7,473 nt of DNA from JABDJZ01 sp047619685 (lineage in GTDB: Bacteria > Bacteroidota > Rhodothermia > Rhodothermales > UBA10348), in NCBI GenBank assembly GCA_047619685.1, contig JBLHLC010000088.1, positions 1 to 7,473 of the forward strand, read 5' to 3'. Shown here piece after piece: positions 1 through 6,994 of the stretch (position 1 is its first letter; each line of letters begins with the position of its first letter). Under the pieces are notes generated by a model. That model did not search any database and was not told where the DNA came from. It saw nothing but the letters and a program-made list of their open reading frames with translations. Both the position numbers and the translations under genes were made by a program.

Positions 1-1066
1 GGCACCCGATGACGATCTCGGTCAAGTCGTTGTCCGAGGGCTGGTTGAAGCCGGCCATTTTCCCGAAGCCCGCCTCCACAAGCGCCCGGTATACGTCTTC
101 CTCAATGGCCTCCGCGGTCTTTCCCGCCTTTATGGTCCGGCGCACCACGGCACGCGCCTCCAGCCCACGATCGAAAGCATTCTGAATTCCGGCAGGCGCT
201 GACGTCTCCCCTTCCCGAAGCACGTAGGCGATGCGCTTCATGTCGGTGTGGAAATTCATGAGGCCCACTCCCCAGTCGATCATCAGCAAGTCTCCCCGCT
301 GAATGATGCGGTCGGAAGAGGTCGCTTCGACGCCGTCCGGACCCGTGATGTAGACGGATGGAAACCCGAAGGAAGTCCCAAGCCCGTTCTCGAACTGCTG
401 CTCTGTCATCCACCAGGCCACGTCCTCCAGGGTGGTCACGCCGGGCGTGATGATCTCGTTGGAGAAAGCGCGCTCGGCAATCTGACGCGAGAACTCGCCC
501 GCCTCGCCGAACGCGATGATCTCGGTTGCCACGCGCCGGGACCGGAAGTCGGACACGAGTTTCTCGGCGGAGACGAGACGACCGGCCAGGTCCTGGCCCA
601 GGACCTCTACAAGCTCCTGATAGCCGGAATGGGTCAAACCGTCCGCGCCACCAATCGCCTGCGATGTGTTGATCCCAATCCGCGCTGGATCACGCTCGGT
701 CACGAACTCCGCCAGTTCGCCGCTTCCACCGAAGTAATCGTATGCGTCTCCCTCCTTAAGGAGGTAACCGGAGACCCCGAGAGCCGCCCTTTCGACACGA
801 CCATCTCCGGGATCCGAGAACACGTAGTAGCTCGTGCCCCCGGTATATCCGCCTCCCAAATCGGCCCAGAGGGGGTCATTGTTGCCCTCGCGATTCATCA
901 CGATCCACATGTCGATGCCGTTCTCCCGCATCGCTTCGGGGAGGACGAGGTCAAACTTGTCGCGGCGGATTTGATTCATCATTTCCCATCGGCGGCGAGC
1001 CTCCTGGGCCGTGCTCTCCAATGCGGTGGATCCGAGGATGATGACAAGAAACAGTAGGGATCTCAT
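1..1066 (-). CDS. Exported M24-family metallopeptidase (Xaa-Pro peptidase-like), 3' end beyond window
   Basis: Reading from an ATG at 1066 gives 355 codons with no stop before the window edge, so the C-terminus is missing. Residues 1-20 form a Sec signal peptide: Met-Arg, a hydrophobic stretch LLFLVIILG, then a probable cut at STA|Q. Residues about 22-175 resemble the creatinase/prolidase N-terminal domain (for example GIDMWIVMNREGNN). Residues about 180-355 begin the pita-bread M24 domain. The first two metal ligands are visible as D264 (MIDWG) and D275 (HTDMKR), 11 residues apart as in E. coli aminopeptidase P. The expected His and two Glu ligands lie beyond the edge; family members run to roughly 430-450 residues. 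The protein probably cleaves peptides, perhaps X-Pro bonds, in the periplasm or outside the cell. It diverges from the lipoprotein protease gene with a 43-bp spacer. No Shine-Dalgarno precedes the start. The family is clear, the substrate is not. Confidence 0.88.
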   Translation of the reverse strand, partial: MRSLLFLVIILGSTALESTAQEARRRWEMMNQIRRDKFDLVLPEAMRENGIDMWIVMNREGNNDPLWADLGGGYTGGTSYYVFSDPGDGRVERAALGVSGYLLKEGDAYDYFGGSGELAEFVTERDPARIGINTSQAIGGADGLTHSGYQELVEVLGQDLAGRLVSAEKLVSDFRSRRVATEIIAFGEAGEFSRQIAERAFSNEIITPGVTTLEDVAWWMTEQQFENGLGTSFGFPSVYITGPDGVEATSSDRIIQRGDLLMIDWGVGLMNFHTDMKRIAYVLREGETSAPAGIQNAFDRGLEARAVVRRTIKAGKTAEAIEEDVYRALVEAGFGKMAGFNQPSDNDLTEIVIGC

Positions 1067-1109
1067 GGCTGAAGGCGGCTATCTTTGGACCTCGAAACCT
1101 ACCGAATCG
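1067..1109. promoter_or_regulatory. Divergent promoter spacer between two peptidase genes
   Basis: These 43 bp must hold the start signals for both divergent genes unless promoters lie inside the coding regions. On the plus strand, TATCTTTG at 1080-1087 matches the Bacteroidota -7 element TAnnTTTG exactly. That would place transcription start near 1092-1095 and leave a leader of about 15 bases before the ATG at 1110. No TTTG or TTG is seen at the expected -33 position. On the minus strand, 1101 to 1094 reads TAGGTTTC, one mismatch from the same element, about 28 bases before the M24 ATG. Both are motif matches only. Confidence 0.3.
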
Positions 1110-3569
1110 ATGAAGAACCTGCTTCTCTCTTTTGCCCTCGCGGCCTTACTCCTGGCTGGCTGCAGCGCCTCCAAATCCGTAACGACACCTGCAACCTCAC
1201 AGGAACGCCCCGCCAAGGCCGGAAAGAGCGAAAGTCCGTTTGAGAAATATTCCGATGTGGTCACCAAAGAAGCGGTAACGGACCAGGGTCTGTTTGACGT
1301 GCATCGCGTGGACACGGACTACTTCTTTGAAATCCCGGACGACATGCTGGGGCGGGAAATGCTTCTGGTCAGCCGGATTGCCAAGACGCCAGCCAACCTG
1401 TCCGGGTTCACGAACGGCGGCAGCAAGGTCCACGAGGCCGTCGTGCGATTCGAGCGGATGGGCAACAGGCTCCTTCTTCGCCGCATGGCCTATACGAGCG
1501 TGGCGCCGGACTCCCTCCCCGTGTCACTTTCTGTGGCCGCCAACAACTTTGAGCCGATCCTGATGGCATTCGACATCGAGGCACTCTCCGAGGACTCCAT
1601 GGGGACGGTGATCAAGGTGAACGCGCTCTTCGAAACTGACGTCCCTGCCCTTTCGGGCCTGTCAAGTCGACAACGGACGGAGTTCAAGGTTCGCCGGCTG
1701 GATGGAGACAGGTCCTTCATTGACGAGGCCAAGAGTTTCCCGCAGAACGTGAACGTCCGGCACACGATGACTTTCGATGCCACCGAGCCACCCTCAAACC
1801 GGGACGCGGGGACCATCTCCATGCAGATGTACCAGTCCATGATATTGTTGCCGGAGCCGATGCCGACCCGCGTCGCGGACGAACGCGTAGGCTTCTTCAC
1901 GGTCCGGCAGTTGGACTTCAGCCTTCCTGAGCTCAAATCGGCGGAACGCGCCTATATCAGGAGGTGGCGGCTGGAACCGTCCGACCCCGCGGCCTATCAG
2001 CGCGGTGAGCTGGTGGAGCCCGTCAAACCCATCGTCTACTACCTGGACCCGGGAACGCCTACCAGGTGGAGGCCCTACTTCTGCGCGGGAGTGGAGGACT
2101 GGAACCGCGCCTTCGAAGCGGCCGGGTTCAAGAACGCCATCCAGTGCAACGAGGCGCCCGAGGACGACCCGGATTTCGATCCTGAGGACGTGCGCTACTC
2201 CACGGTTCGGTATGTGGCCAATACGACTCGCAATGCCGTCGGTCCGAGCGTCTCGGACCCAAGAACCGGCGAGATCATCGAAAGCGACATCATCTGGTAC
2301 CACAACCACATGCGGTCCTATCGCAACCGTCTGATGATCGAGACCGGGGCCGCGAATCCGGCCGCCCGATCCCTGAACACGGAGGAAGGACTGATCGGCG
2401 AGACCATGCGACAGGTCATCGCCCACGAAATTGGCCACGCACTCGGGCTGCCGCACAACATGATTGCGAGTTCGAGCTTTCCGGTTGATTCGCTTCGGTC
2501 GCCGACCTTCACGTCCGCGTACGGCGTCGCGCCCACGATCATGGACTATACGCGGCAGAATTACATCGCGCAGCCGGGCGACGGCGTGACCAGGTTTGTG
2601 CGGATGGTCGGGCCCTACGACGACTACGTCATCAACTGGGGCTACCGCTGGTACCCGAACGTCACCCATCCCGATCAGGAGAAGTCCATCCTGGATGCCC
2701 TGATTCTCGAGAAGGCGGACGACAAGATGTACCGATTCCTGACGAGTACGCCCTACACGCCCGAAGCGCAGACCGAAGACATGGGCGACGACCCCGTCAA
2801 GGCCTCGGGATATGCGGTTGCAAACCTCAAACGGGTGGCCCCGAACCTCATTGAGTGGACCTCGACCGATGGGCAACCCTACGCGGATCTTCAGGAACTG
2901 TACGGCGAGTTACTGGGCCAGTGGTCCCGGTACATGAACCATGTCGTGACCCTGACCGGCGGGCTCTACGTGAATCCCAAGGCCACCGATCAGGCGGGGC
3001 CCGTCTATGAAGTGGTCCCGCGCGCCAGGCAGGAGGCCGCGCTGGCATTCCTTTCGGACCACGTATTCACCACGCCTACCTGGCTATTGGATCCCTCCCT
3101 TCTCAGGAGGATCGAGCCTGCAGGCGCGGTGGATCGGATGCGCGGCCGGCAGGCGGCGATCGTCAACAACCTGCTCAACTCTGCCAGACTTCAGAGGATG
3201 ATCGAGGCCGAGACCATCGACGGCGCTGGTTATCCGGCCATGGCGTTCATGGATGACCTCAGGTCCTACGTCTTTTCCGAACTGAACGGAAACCGTCCGG
3301 TTATCGACACCTACCGGCGCGCCCTCCAGCGTGCATACGTGGAGCGTATGGCCTACCTGATGACTGATGCTGCCAACTCGACGGCATCGTTCTACGGGAC
3401 CGCGGTGGATGTCAGCCAATCGGACATCGGGGCGATGGTTCGGGGTCAACTAAGCGAACTTCGGGAGCAGGCCGCCCTGGTTCGTGTGTCGGTGCGAGAC
3501 CGCGCCACGCAGTATCACCTGGACGACCTGGCCAAACGAATCGACGACATCCTGGACGCCGAAGACTAG
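1110..3569 (+). CDS. Lipoprotein zinc metalloprotease (DUF5118/DUF5117/DUF4953 type)
   Basis: This is an 819-residue secreted metalloprotease, probably anchored by lipid on the cell envelope. The start at 1110 was chosen because it places a lipoprotein signal right at the N-terminus: MKNLLL, a hydrophobic core, then lipobox LLAGC with C18 as the lipidated residue. In-frame upstream ATGs (1011, 1065) would bury that signal and run into the divergent gene. After a Ser/Thr/Lys-rich linker, residues about 43-80 resemble DUF5118 and about 85-285 DUF5117. The catalytic DUF4953-like region follows, with the zinc site HEIGHALGLPH (H439, E440, H443, H449) and a metzincin-like Met-turn APTIMDY (M478). 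The rest, to 819, is an accessory C-terminal region ending in an Asp/Glu-rich helix. Relatives are common in Bacteroidota, Rhodothermota and Gemmatimonadota, and their substrates are generally unknown. The divergent neighbour is another exported peptidase, which suggests a role in peptide scavenging or envelope protein turnover. Confidence 0.92.
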   Translation: MKNLLLSFALAALLLAGCSASKSVTTPATSQERPAKAGKSESPFEKYSDVVTKEAVTDQGLFDVHRVDTDYFFEIPDDMLGREMLLVSRIAKTPANLSGFTNGGSKVHEAVVRFERMGNRLLLRRMAYTSVAPDSLPVSLSVAANNFEPILMAFDIEALSEDSMGTVIKVNALFETDVPALSGLSSRQRTEFKVRRLDGDRSFIDEAKSFPQNVNVRHTMTFDATEPPSNRDAGTISMQMYQSMILLPEPMPTRVADERVGFFTVRQLDFSLPELKSAERAYIRRWRLEPSDPAAYQRGELVEPVKPIVYYLDPGTPTRWRPYFCAGVEDWNRAFEAAGFKNAIQCNEAPEDDPDFDPEDVRYSTVRYVANTTRNAVGPSVSDPRTGEIIESDIIWYHNHMRSYRNRLMIETGAANPAARSLNTEEGLIGETMRQVIAHEIGHALGLPHNMIASSSFPVDSLRSPTFTSAYGVAPTIMDYTRQNYIAQPGDGVTRFVRMVGPYDDYVINWGYRWYPNVTHPDQEKSILDALILEKADDKMYRFLTSTPYTPEAQTEDMGDDPVKASGYAVANLKRVAPNLIEWTSTDGQPYADLQELYGELLGQWSRYMNHVVTLTGGLYVNPKATDQAGPVYEVVPRARQEAALAFLSDHVFTTPTWLLDPSLLRRIEPAGAVDRMRGRQAAIVNNLLNSARLQRMIEAETIDGAGYPAMAFMDDLRSYVFSELNGNRPVIDTYRRALQRAYVERMAYLMTDAANSTASFYGTAVDVSQSDIGAMVRGQLSELREQAALVRVSVRDRATQYHLDDLAKRIDDILDAED

Positions 3570-3591
3570 CCAGTCGGGAGCGCGGGGGAAG

Positions 3592-3627
3592 CGGTTCCAA
3601 AACCCTCACACGTTCTTGGGAGAACCG
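3592..3627. repeat. Inverted repeat between the protease gene and hisG
   Basis: The 108-bp gap 3570-3677 contains the arms CGGTTC (3592-3597) and GAACCG (3622-3627). A further CAA/TTG pairing inside (3598-3600 with 3616-3618) is offset by a three-base bulge. The loop is long and no T-run follows, so this is not a convincing intrinsic terminator on either strand. It could be a weak hairpin, an operator, or chance. No exact TAnnTTTG element and no run of histidine codons (an attenuator leader) was found in this gap, so the hisG promoter is unassigned. Confidence 0.22.
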
Positions 3628-3677
3628 TCTAGGCGCAAGGCCTGTTGCAGCGGCCCCCAGATGCCTCGCACTCCATC

Positions 3678-4538
3678 ATGCCGACACAGCTTCGCCTTGC
3701 CATTCAGAAATCCGGACGCCTTTCGGACGATTCGATTGACCTGCTCCACGCCTGTGGGATCCAGTTTTCTCATCCGAAGGGCAAACTGAGGGCGGTCTCG
3801 CACAACTTCCCGGTCGAGATCCTTTACCTGAGAGACGACGACATCCCCGGATACGTAGCCGACGGTGTTGCCGACATTGGGATCGTGGGCCAAAACGTGG
3901 TGCTGGAGAAGGGTCACGCTGTGGACGAGTTCAGGAAACTCGGCTTCGGGCGGTGCCGCCTGGCCATCGCCCTCCCGCGGGGTGCCCGGTACGATGGGCT
4001 ACAAAGCCTCGCCGGGAAACACATAGCGACCTCATACCCGAATCTGCTAGCCAAGCATCTCAGTGAAGCGGGCGTGGAAGCCTCGATCCACGAGATCAGT
4101 GGTTCCGTTGAAATTGCCCCGGGGATCGGACTGGCCGACGGCATCTGCGACCTGGTCTCGACCGGGTCCACCCTGTTGAGCAATGGCCTCCGCGAGGTGG
4201 ACACCATCCTTCGCTCGGAGGCTGTGCTGGTCTCCAACAAGGATTTGGACGCCGAAAAAAGGGCACTGCTGGATCAGATTGGCTTCCGCATGGATGCGGT
4301 CATGCGCGGGCGTGGGGCGCGGTACATCCTCCTCAACGCGCCGAATGGCTCGTTGGACCTGATCAAGAGCCTGCTTCCCGGAATGCGCAGCCCGACCATA
4401 TTGCCGCTGGCCGAACCAGGCTGGAGTTCCGTACACAGTGTTATCCGGGAAGACGACTTCTGGGTCGTGGTGGACCAACTACGGGAAGCTGGCGCGGAAG
4501 GCATGCTGGTTGTACCCATCGAAAAAATGGTACTCTGA
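3678..4538 (+). CDS. hisG: ATP phosphoribosyltransferase, long form (HisG)
   Basis: HisG catalyses the first, committed step of histidine synthesis in the cytoplasm: ATP plus PRPP gives phosphoribosyl-ATP. The protein has 286 residues, the length of the long (HisG-L) form. This form has its own C-terminal ACT-like regulatory domain (here about 213-286, ending VVPIEKMVL) and needs no HisZ partner. The N-terminus LRLAIQKSGRL (residues 5-15) is typical. The family signature, the PRPP-binding loop, runs from E145 to L166 and contains GLADGICDLVSTGST. By family knowledge, the enzyme should be feedback-inhibited by histidine. The ATG at 3678 was preferred over an in-frame TTG at 3645 because HisG homology begins right after it; no Shine-Dalgarno is seen. 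The stop overlaps the next start by one base (TGATG, 4536-4540), which indicates translational coupling. Confidence 0.97.
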   Translation: MPTQLRLAIQKSGRLSDDSIDLLHACGIQFSHPKGKLRAVSHNFPVEILYLRDDDIPGYVADGVADIGIVGQNVVLEKGHAVDEFRKLGFGRCRLAIALPRGARYDGLQSLAGKHIATSYPNLLAKHLSEAGVEASIHEISGSVEIAPGIGLADGICDLVSTGSTLLSNGLREVDTILRSEAVLVSNKDLDAEKRALLDQIGFRMDAVMRGRGARYILLNAPNGSLDLIKSLLPGMRSPTILPLAEPGWSSVHSVIREDDFWVVVDQLREAGAEGMLVVPIEKMVL

Positions 4539-6412
4539 TGCGCGTTATCGTTCAGCCCGCCCGCGCAACTTGGTCAGACCTGGTCACGCGGCCGACAACG
4601 GCCCTGGAAGATGCTGTCGAGGCCATCCGTCCGCTGGTTGAGGAGGTGGCGCGTCGAGGCGACGAGGCCGTCAGGAACCTTACCCAGCGTTTCGACGGTG
4701 TTGAACTCGATGCGCTTCAGGTATCGGACCAGGACATTGCGGCTGCGGCCAGCCTGGTATCGGACGAACTGAAGGAGGCCATCCGAACGGCCATTACCAA
4801 CCTGGAGACCTTCCACAAACCGCAGCTCGAACCCACTCGTCGCATCGAAACGACCCCCGGCGTGACCTGCTGGCGCAAGAGCATACCCATCCAGTCGGTC
4901 GGGCTGTACGTGCCTGGCGGGACGGCGCCCCTGTTCTCGACGGTATTGATGCTTGGCGTGCCTGCGCGGGTGGCGGGATGCCCAAACATTATTCTCTGCA
5001 CGCCGCCTCGCCATGACGGGAGCGTGCACCCCGCTATTTTGTTTGCGGCGGCAGAGGTTGGGATCAGGACCATTTTCCGCGTGGGCGGCCCCCAGGCCAT
5101 CGCGGCCATGACGTATGGCACCGAAACGATCCCCAAGGTGGACAAGATTCTGGGGCCGGGGAATCAGTATGTGACCGCGGCCAAACAATGGGCCGCGCTC
5201 TTGGGGGTCGGTGTAGATATGCCGGCTGGCCCGAGCGAAGTGGCCATTCTGGCGGACCACTCTGCCGACCCTGCATTTGTGGCGGCAGACATGCTGTCGC
5301 AGGCAGAACATGGCCCTGACAGCCAGGTTTTTGTGGTAGTGACCGACCCGGCGCTGGCTGAACCCATCCAAGCCCATCTGGACGAGCAGTTGGCAGAACT
5401 GCCCCGGGCCGACGTCGCCCGTCTAGCGCTGGGGAACAGCGTACTCGCCGTGGTGGAGGACCGTGAGGAAGCGCTCGACCTCATCAATTTTTACGCGCCC
5501 GAGCATCTGATCCTGGCTGTAGCCGATCCGGGTACGGCCGCGAACGGCGTTGTCCACGCCGGGTCTGTTTTTCTTGGCCACATGACCCCCGAATCTGCGG
5601 GCGACTACGCGTCGGGGACCAACCACACGCTTCCCACGGGAGGCGCCGCGAGGGCCTTTTCCGGTGTCAGCGTCGATTCCTTCGTCCGCAAGACCACATT
5701 TCAGGAGATCACCGAAGAAGGCCTCCGCCGCCTGGGTCCGACGGTTGCCCTGATGGCGTCCGCCGAAGACCTGGACGGGCACGCGTTGGCTGTTACGCGC
5801 AGGCTGGAGTCTTTGGGAGCCCGCCCTGCACTGGGCCGGCGGGTCGCGAAAGTCTCAAGACAGACGTCCGAGACAGACATTTTCGTTCGGATGGATCTGG
5901 ACGGGTCCGGCCGGGGAATCATCGATACGGGCCTGGGCTTCTTCGACCACATGCTTATGCAGATCGCGAAGCACGGTGGCGTGGACCTCGAGGTCAGAGT
6001 TCGCGGTGATCTCCATGTCGATGAGCACCATACGGTGGAAGACACGGCCATTGCACTGGGGACGGTACTCCGGAAGGCGCTGGGCGACAAACGGGGCATT
6101 GAGCGCTATGCCTTTCTTCTCCCCATGGACGAAGCGCTTGCCCACATCGCCCTGGACCTGGGTGGCCGGAGCCACCTGGTTTGGGACGTTCCGTTCACCC
6201 GCGACGTCGTCGGGGATGTGCCCACGGAACTCTGGCCTCACTTCTTCAAGAGCCTTTGTGATGCCGCGGCCTGCAACCTGAACGTGAAAGCCTCCGGAGA
6301 AAACGACCACCATGTCATCGAGGCGGTCTTCAAAGGACTGGCGCGGTGCCTGCGGGACGCGGTTCGCCAGGGCTCGGGGGATTCCATTCCCAGCACCAAG
6401 GGCACACTTTGA
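4538..6412 (+). CDS. hisDB: Fused histidinol dehydrogenase / imidazoleglycerol-phosphate dehydratase (HisD-HisB)
   Basis: One uninterrupted 624-residue frame encodes two histidine enzymes. Residues 1 to about 428 are HisD, which oxidises histidinol to histidine with NAD. The zinc ligands Q255, H258, D356 and H415, the catalytic E322-H323 pair and E410 are all present, at a constant offset of four from E. coli HisD numbering. The VDMPAGPSE signature (226-234) is intact. After a junction of only about six residues, residues about 435-624 are HisB dehydratase, which converts imidazoleglycerol phosphate to imidazoleacetol phosphate. Its two metal-binding signatures are DEHHTVED (495-502) and GENDHHVIEAVFK (587-599), and its end IPSTKG is typical. 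The half lacks the HAD phosphatase found in E. coli HisB. Each half has full length and intact key residues, so both are probably active. hisC, normally between hisD and hisB, is absent. An in-frame TTG at 5813 might allow separate HisB synthesis. Confidence 0.95.
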   Translation: MRVIVQPARATWSDLVTRPTTALEDAVEAIRPLVEEVARRGDEAVRNLTQRFDGVELDALQVSDQDIAAAASLVSDELKEAIRTAITNLETFHKPQLEPTRRIETTPGVTCWRKSIPIQSVGLYVPGGTAPLFSTVLMLGVPARVAGCPNIILCTPPRHDGSVHPAILFAAAEVGIRTIFRVGGPQAIAAMTYGTETIPKVDKILGPGNQYVTAAKQWAALLGVGVDMPAGPSEVAILADHSADPAFVAADMLSQAEHGPDSQVFVVVTDPALAEPIQAHLDEQLAELPRADVARLALGNSVLAVVEDREEALDLINFYAPEHLILAVADPGTAANGVVHAGSVFLGHMTPESAGDYASGTNHTLPTGGAARAFSGVSVDSFVRKTTFQEITEEGLRRLGPTVALMASAEDLDGHALAVTRRLESLGARPALGRRVAKVSRQTSETDIFVRMDLDGSGRGIIDTGLGFFDHMLMQIAKHGGVDLEVRVRGDLHVDEHHTVEDTAIALGTVLRKALGDKRGIERYAFLLPMDEALAHIALDLGGRSHLVWDVPFTRDVVGDVPTELWPHFFKSLCDAAACNLNVKASGENDHHVIEAVFKGLARCLRDAVRQGSGDSIPSTKGTL

Positions 6413-6990
6413 GGCTGGCCGTAATCAGATACAATGCGGGCAATATCCGTAGCGTGACGCACGCCCTGCGGCGGTTGGGCGTCGAGCCGGAGATCACGGA
6501 TGACCCCGCCAGTATCCGCAGCGCAGACCGCGTCATTTTTCCCGGTGTGGGCGAGGCCTCGACTGCTATGGCCTACCTCCGTGAACGCGGCCTCGATACA
6601 CTCATTACGTCTCTGGAGCAGCCTGTCCTGGGTATCTGCCTGGGCCTGCAGCTCATGTGCGATGAGTCTGAGGAGAACGATTCCAAGTGCATGGGCATCT
6701 TTCCCGAGACCGTCCGGCTGTTTCCACCTGTTGAGAAAGTCCCCCACATGGGTTGGAACAGCGTAAACCAACTCCGCGGCCCCCTTTTTGAGGGCATCGA
6801 TCCCGGTTCCTACGTCTATTTTGTGCACGGCTATTACGCCGCCACAGGGCCGCACACGACGGCCGTGACCGATTACATCCTACCCTTCAGCGCCGGACTC
6901 TCGGATAGAAACTTCCATTCGGTGCAGTTCCATCCCGAAAAGAGTGGCGATGTGGGAGCCGCCATCCTGAAGAACTTCCTCGCAATCTGA
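6409..6990 (+). CDS. hisH: Imidazole glycerol phosphate synthase, glutamine amidotransferase subunit (HisH)
   Basis: HisH hydrolyses glutamine and passes ammonia to HisF, which closes the imidazole ring and releases AICAR. The 193-residue protein is a class I glutamine amidotransferase with nucleophile C77 in GICLGLQ, H175 and E177 in FHPEKSG completing the triad, and the PGVG loop (45-48). The HisF-interface segments VPHMGWN (111-117) and YFVHGYY (137-143) are present. The N-terminal IRYNAGN is the form usual in Bacteroidota and relatives, in place of DYGAGN. The start is taken as TTG 6409 because it gives the family's usual N-terminus. It overlaps the hisDB stop in TTGA (6409-6412), and AAGGG (6398-6402) lies six bases upstream. 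An in-frame ATG at 6346 would add 21 residues without homology. Its obligate partner HisF is not encoded in this window. Confidence 0.95.
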   Translation: MRLAVIRYNAGNIRSVTHALRRLGVEPEITDDPASIRSADRVIFPGVGEASTAMAYLRERGLDTLITSLEQPVLGICLGLQLMCDESEENDSKCMGIFPETVRLFPPVEKVPHMGWNSVNQLRGPLFEGIDPGSYVYFVHGYYAATGPHTTAVTDYILPFSAGLSDRNFHSVQFHPEKSGDVGAAILKNFLAI

Positions 6991-6994
6991 CACC

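Noticed and set aside
588..606. 19-bp inverted repeat AGGTCCTGG-C-CCAGGACCT inside the M24 gene
   Set aside because: It lies in the middle of conserved coding sequence (Val-Leu-Gly-Gln-Asp-Leu), has no T-run, and is easily explained by codon choice in GC-rich DNA.
248..1057. Plus-strand open frame of 269 codons opposite the M24 gene
   Set aside because: The minus strand gives a clear M24 protein with signal peptide and metal ligands. The plus-strand translation has no recognisable domain and is an antisense shadow common in GC-rich genes.
1011..1109. Upstream in-frame ATGs (1011, 1065) for the lipoprotein protease
   Set aside because: They would place 15-33 non-homologous residues before a clear lipoprotein signal and overlap the start of the divergent gene. 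The ATG at 1065-1067 arises only because CATG is palindromic at the M24 start.
1794..2876. Minus-strand open frame of 360 codons inside the zinc metalloprotease gene
   Set aside because: It is fully contained in a well-supported gene with a zinc site. Its translation is rich in Arg, Val, Gly and Asp without motifs, as expected for antisense of GC-rich coding DNA.
3570..3677. Histidine attenuator (leader peptide with His-codon run) before hisG
   Set aside because: No short frame with consecutive CAC/CAT codons and no terminator with a T-run is present.
4574..5377. Minus-strand open frame of 267 codons inside hisD
   Set aside because: It lies opposite the HisD catalytic core, has no recognisable family, and its composition (Arg/His/Gly-rich) is typical of a shadow frame.
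6346..6408. In-frame ATG at 6346 as the hisH start
   Set aside because: It adds 21 residues that are antigenically unlike HisH (Gly/Pro/His-rich, from the HisB tail region read in another frame) and overlaps hisDB by 67 bases. TTG at 6409 gives the family's normal N-terminus and a 4-base overlap.
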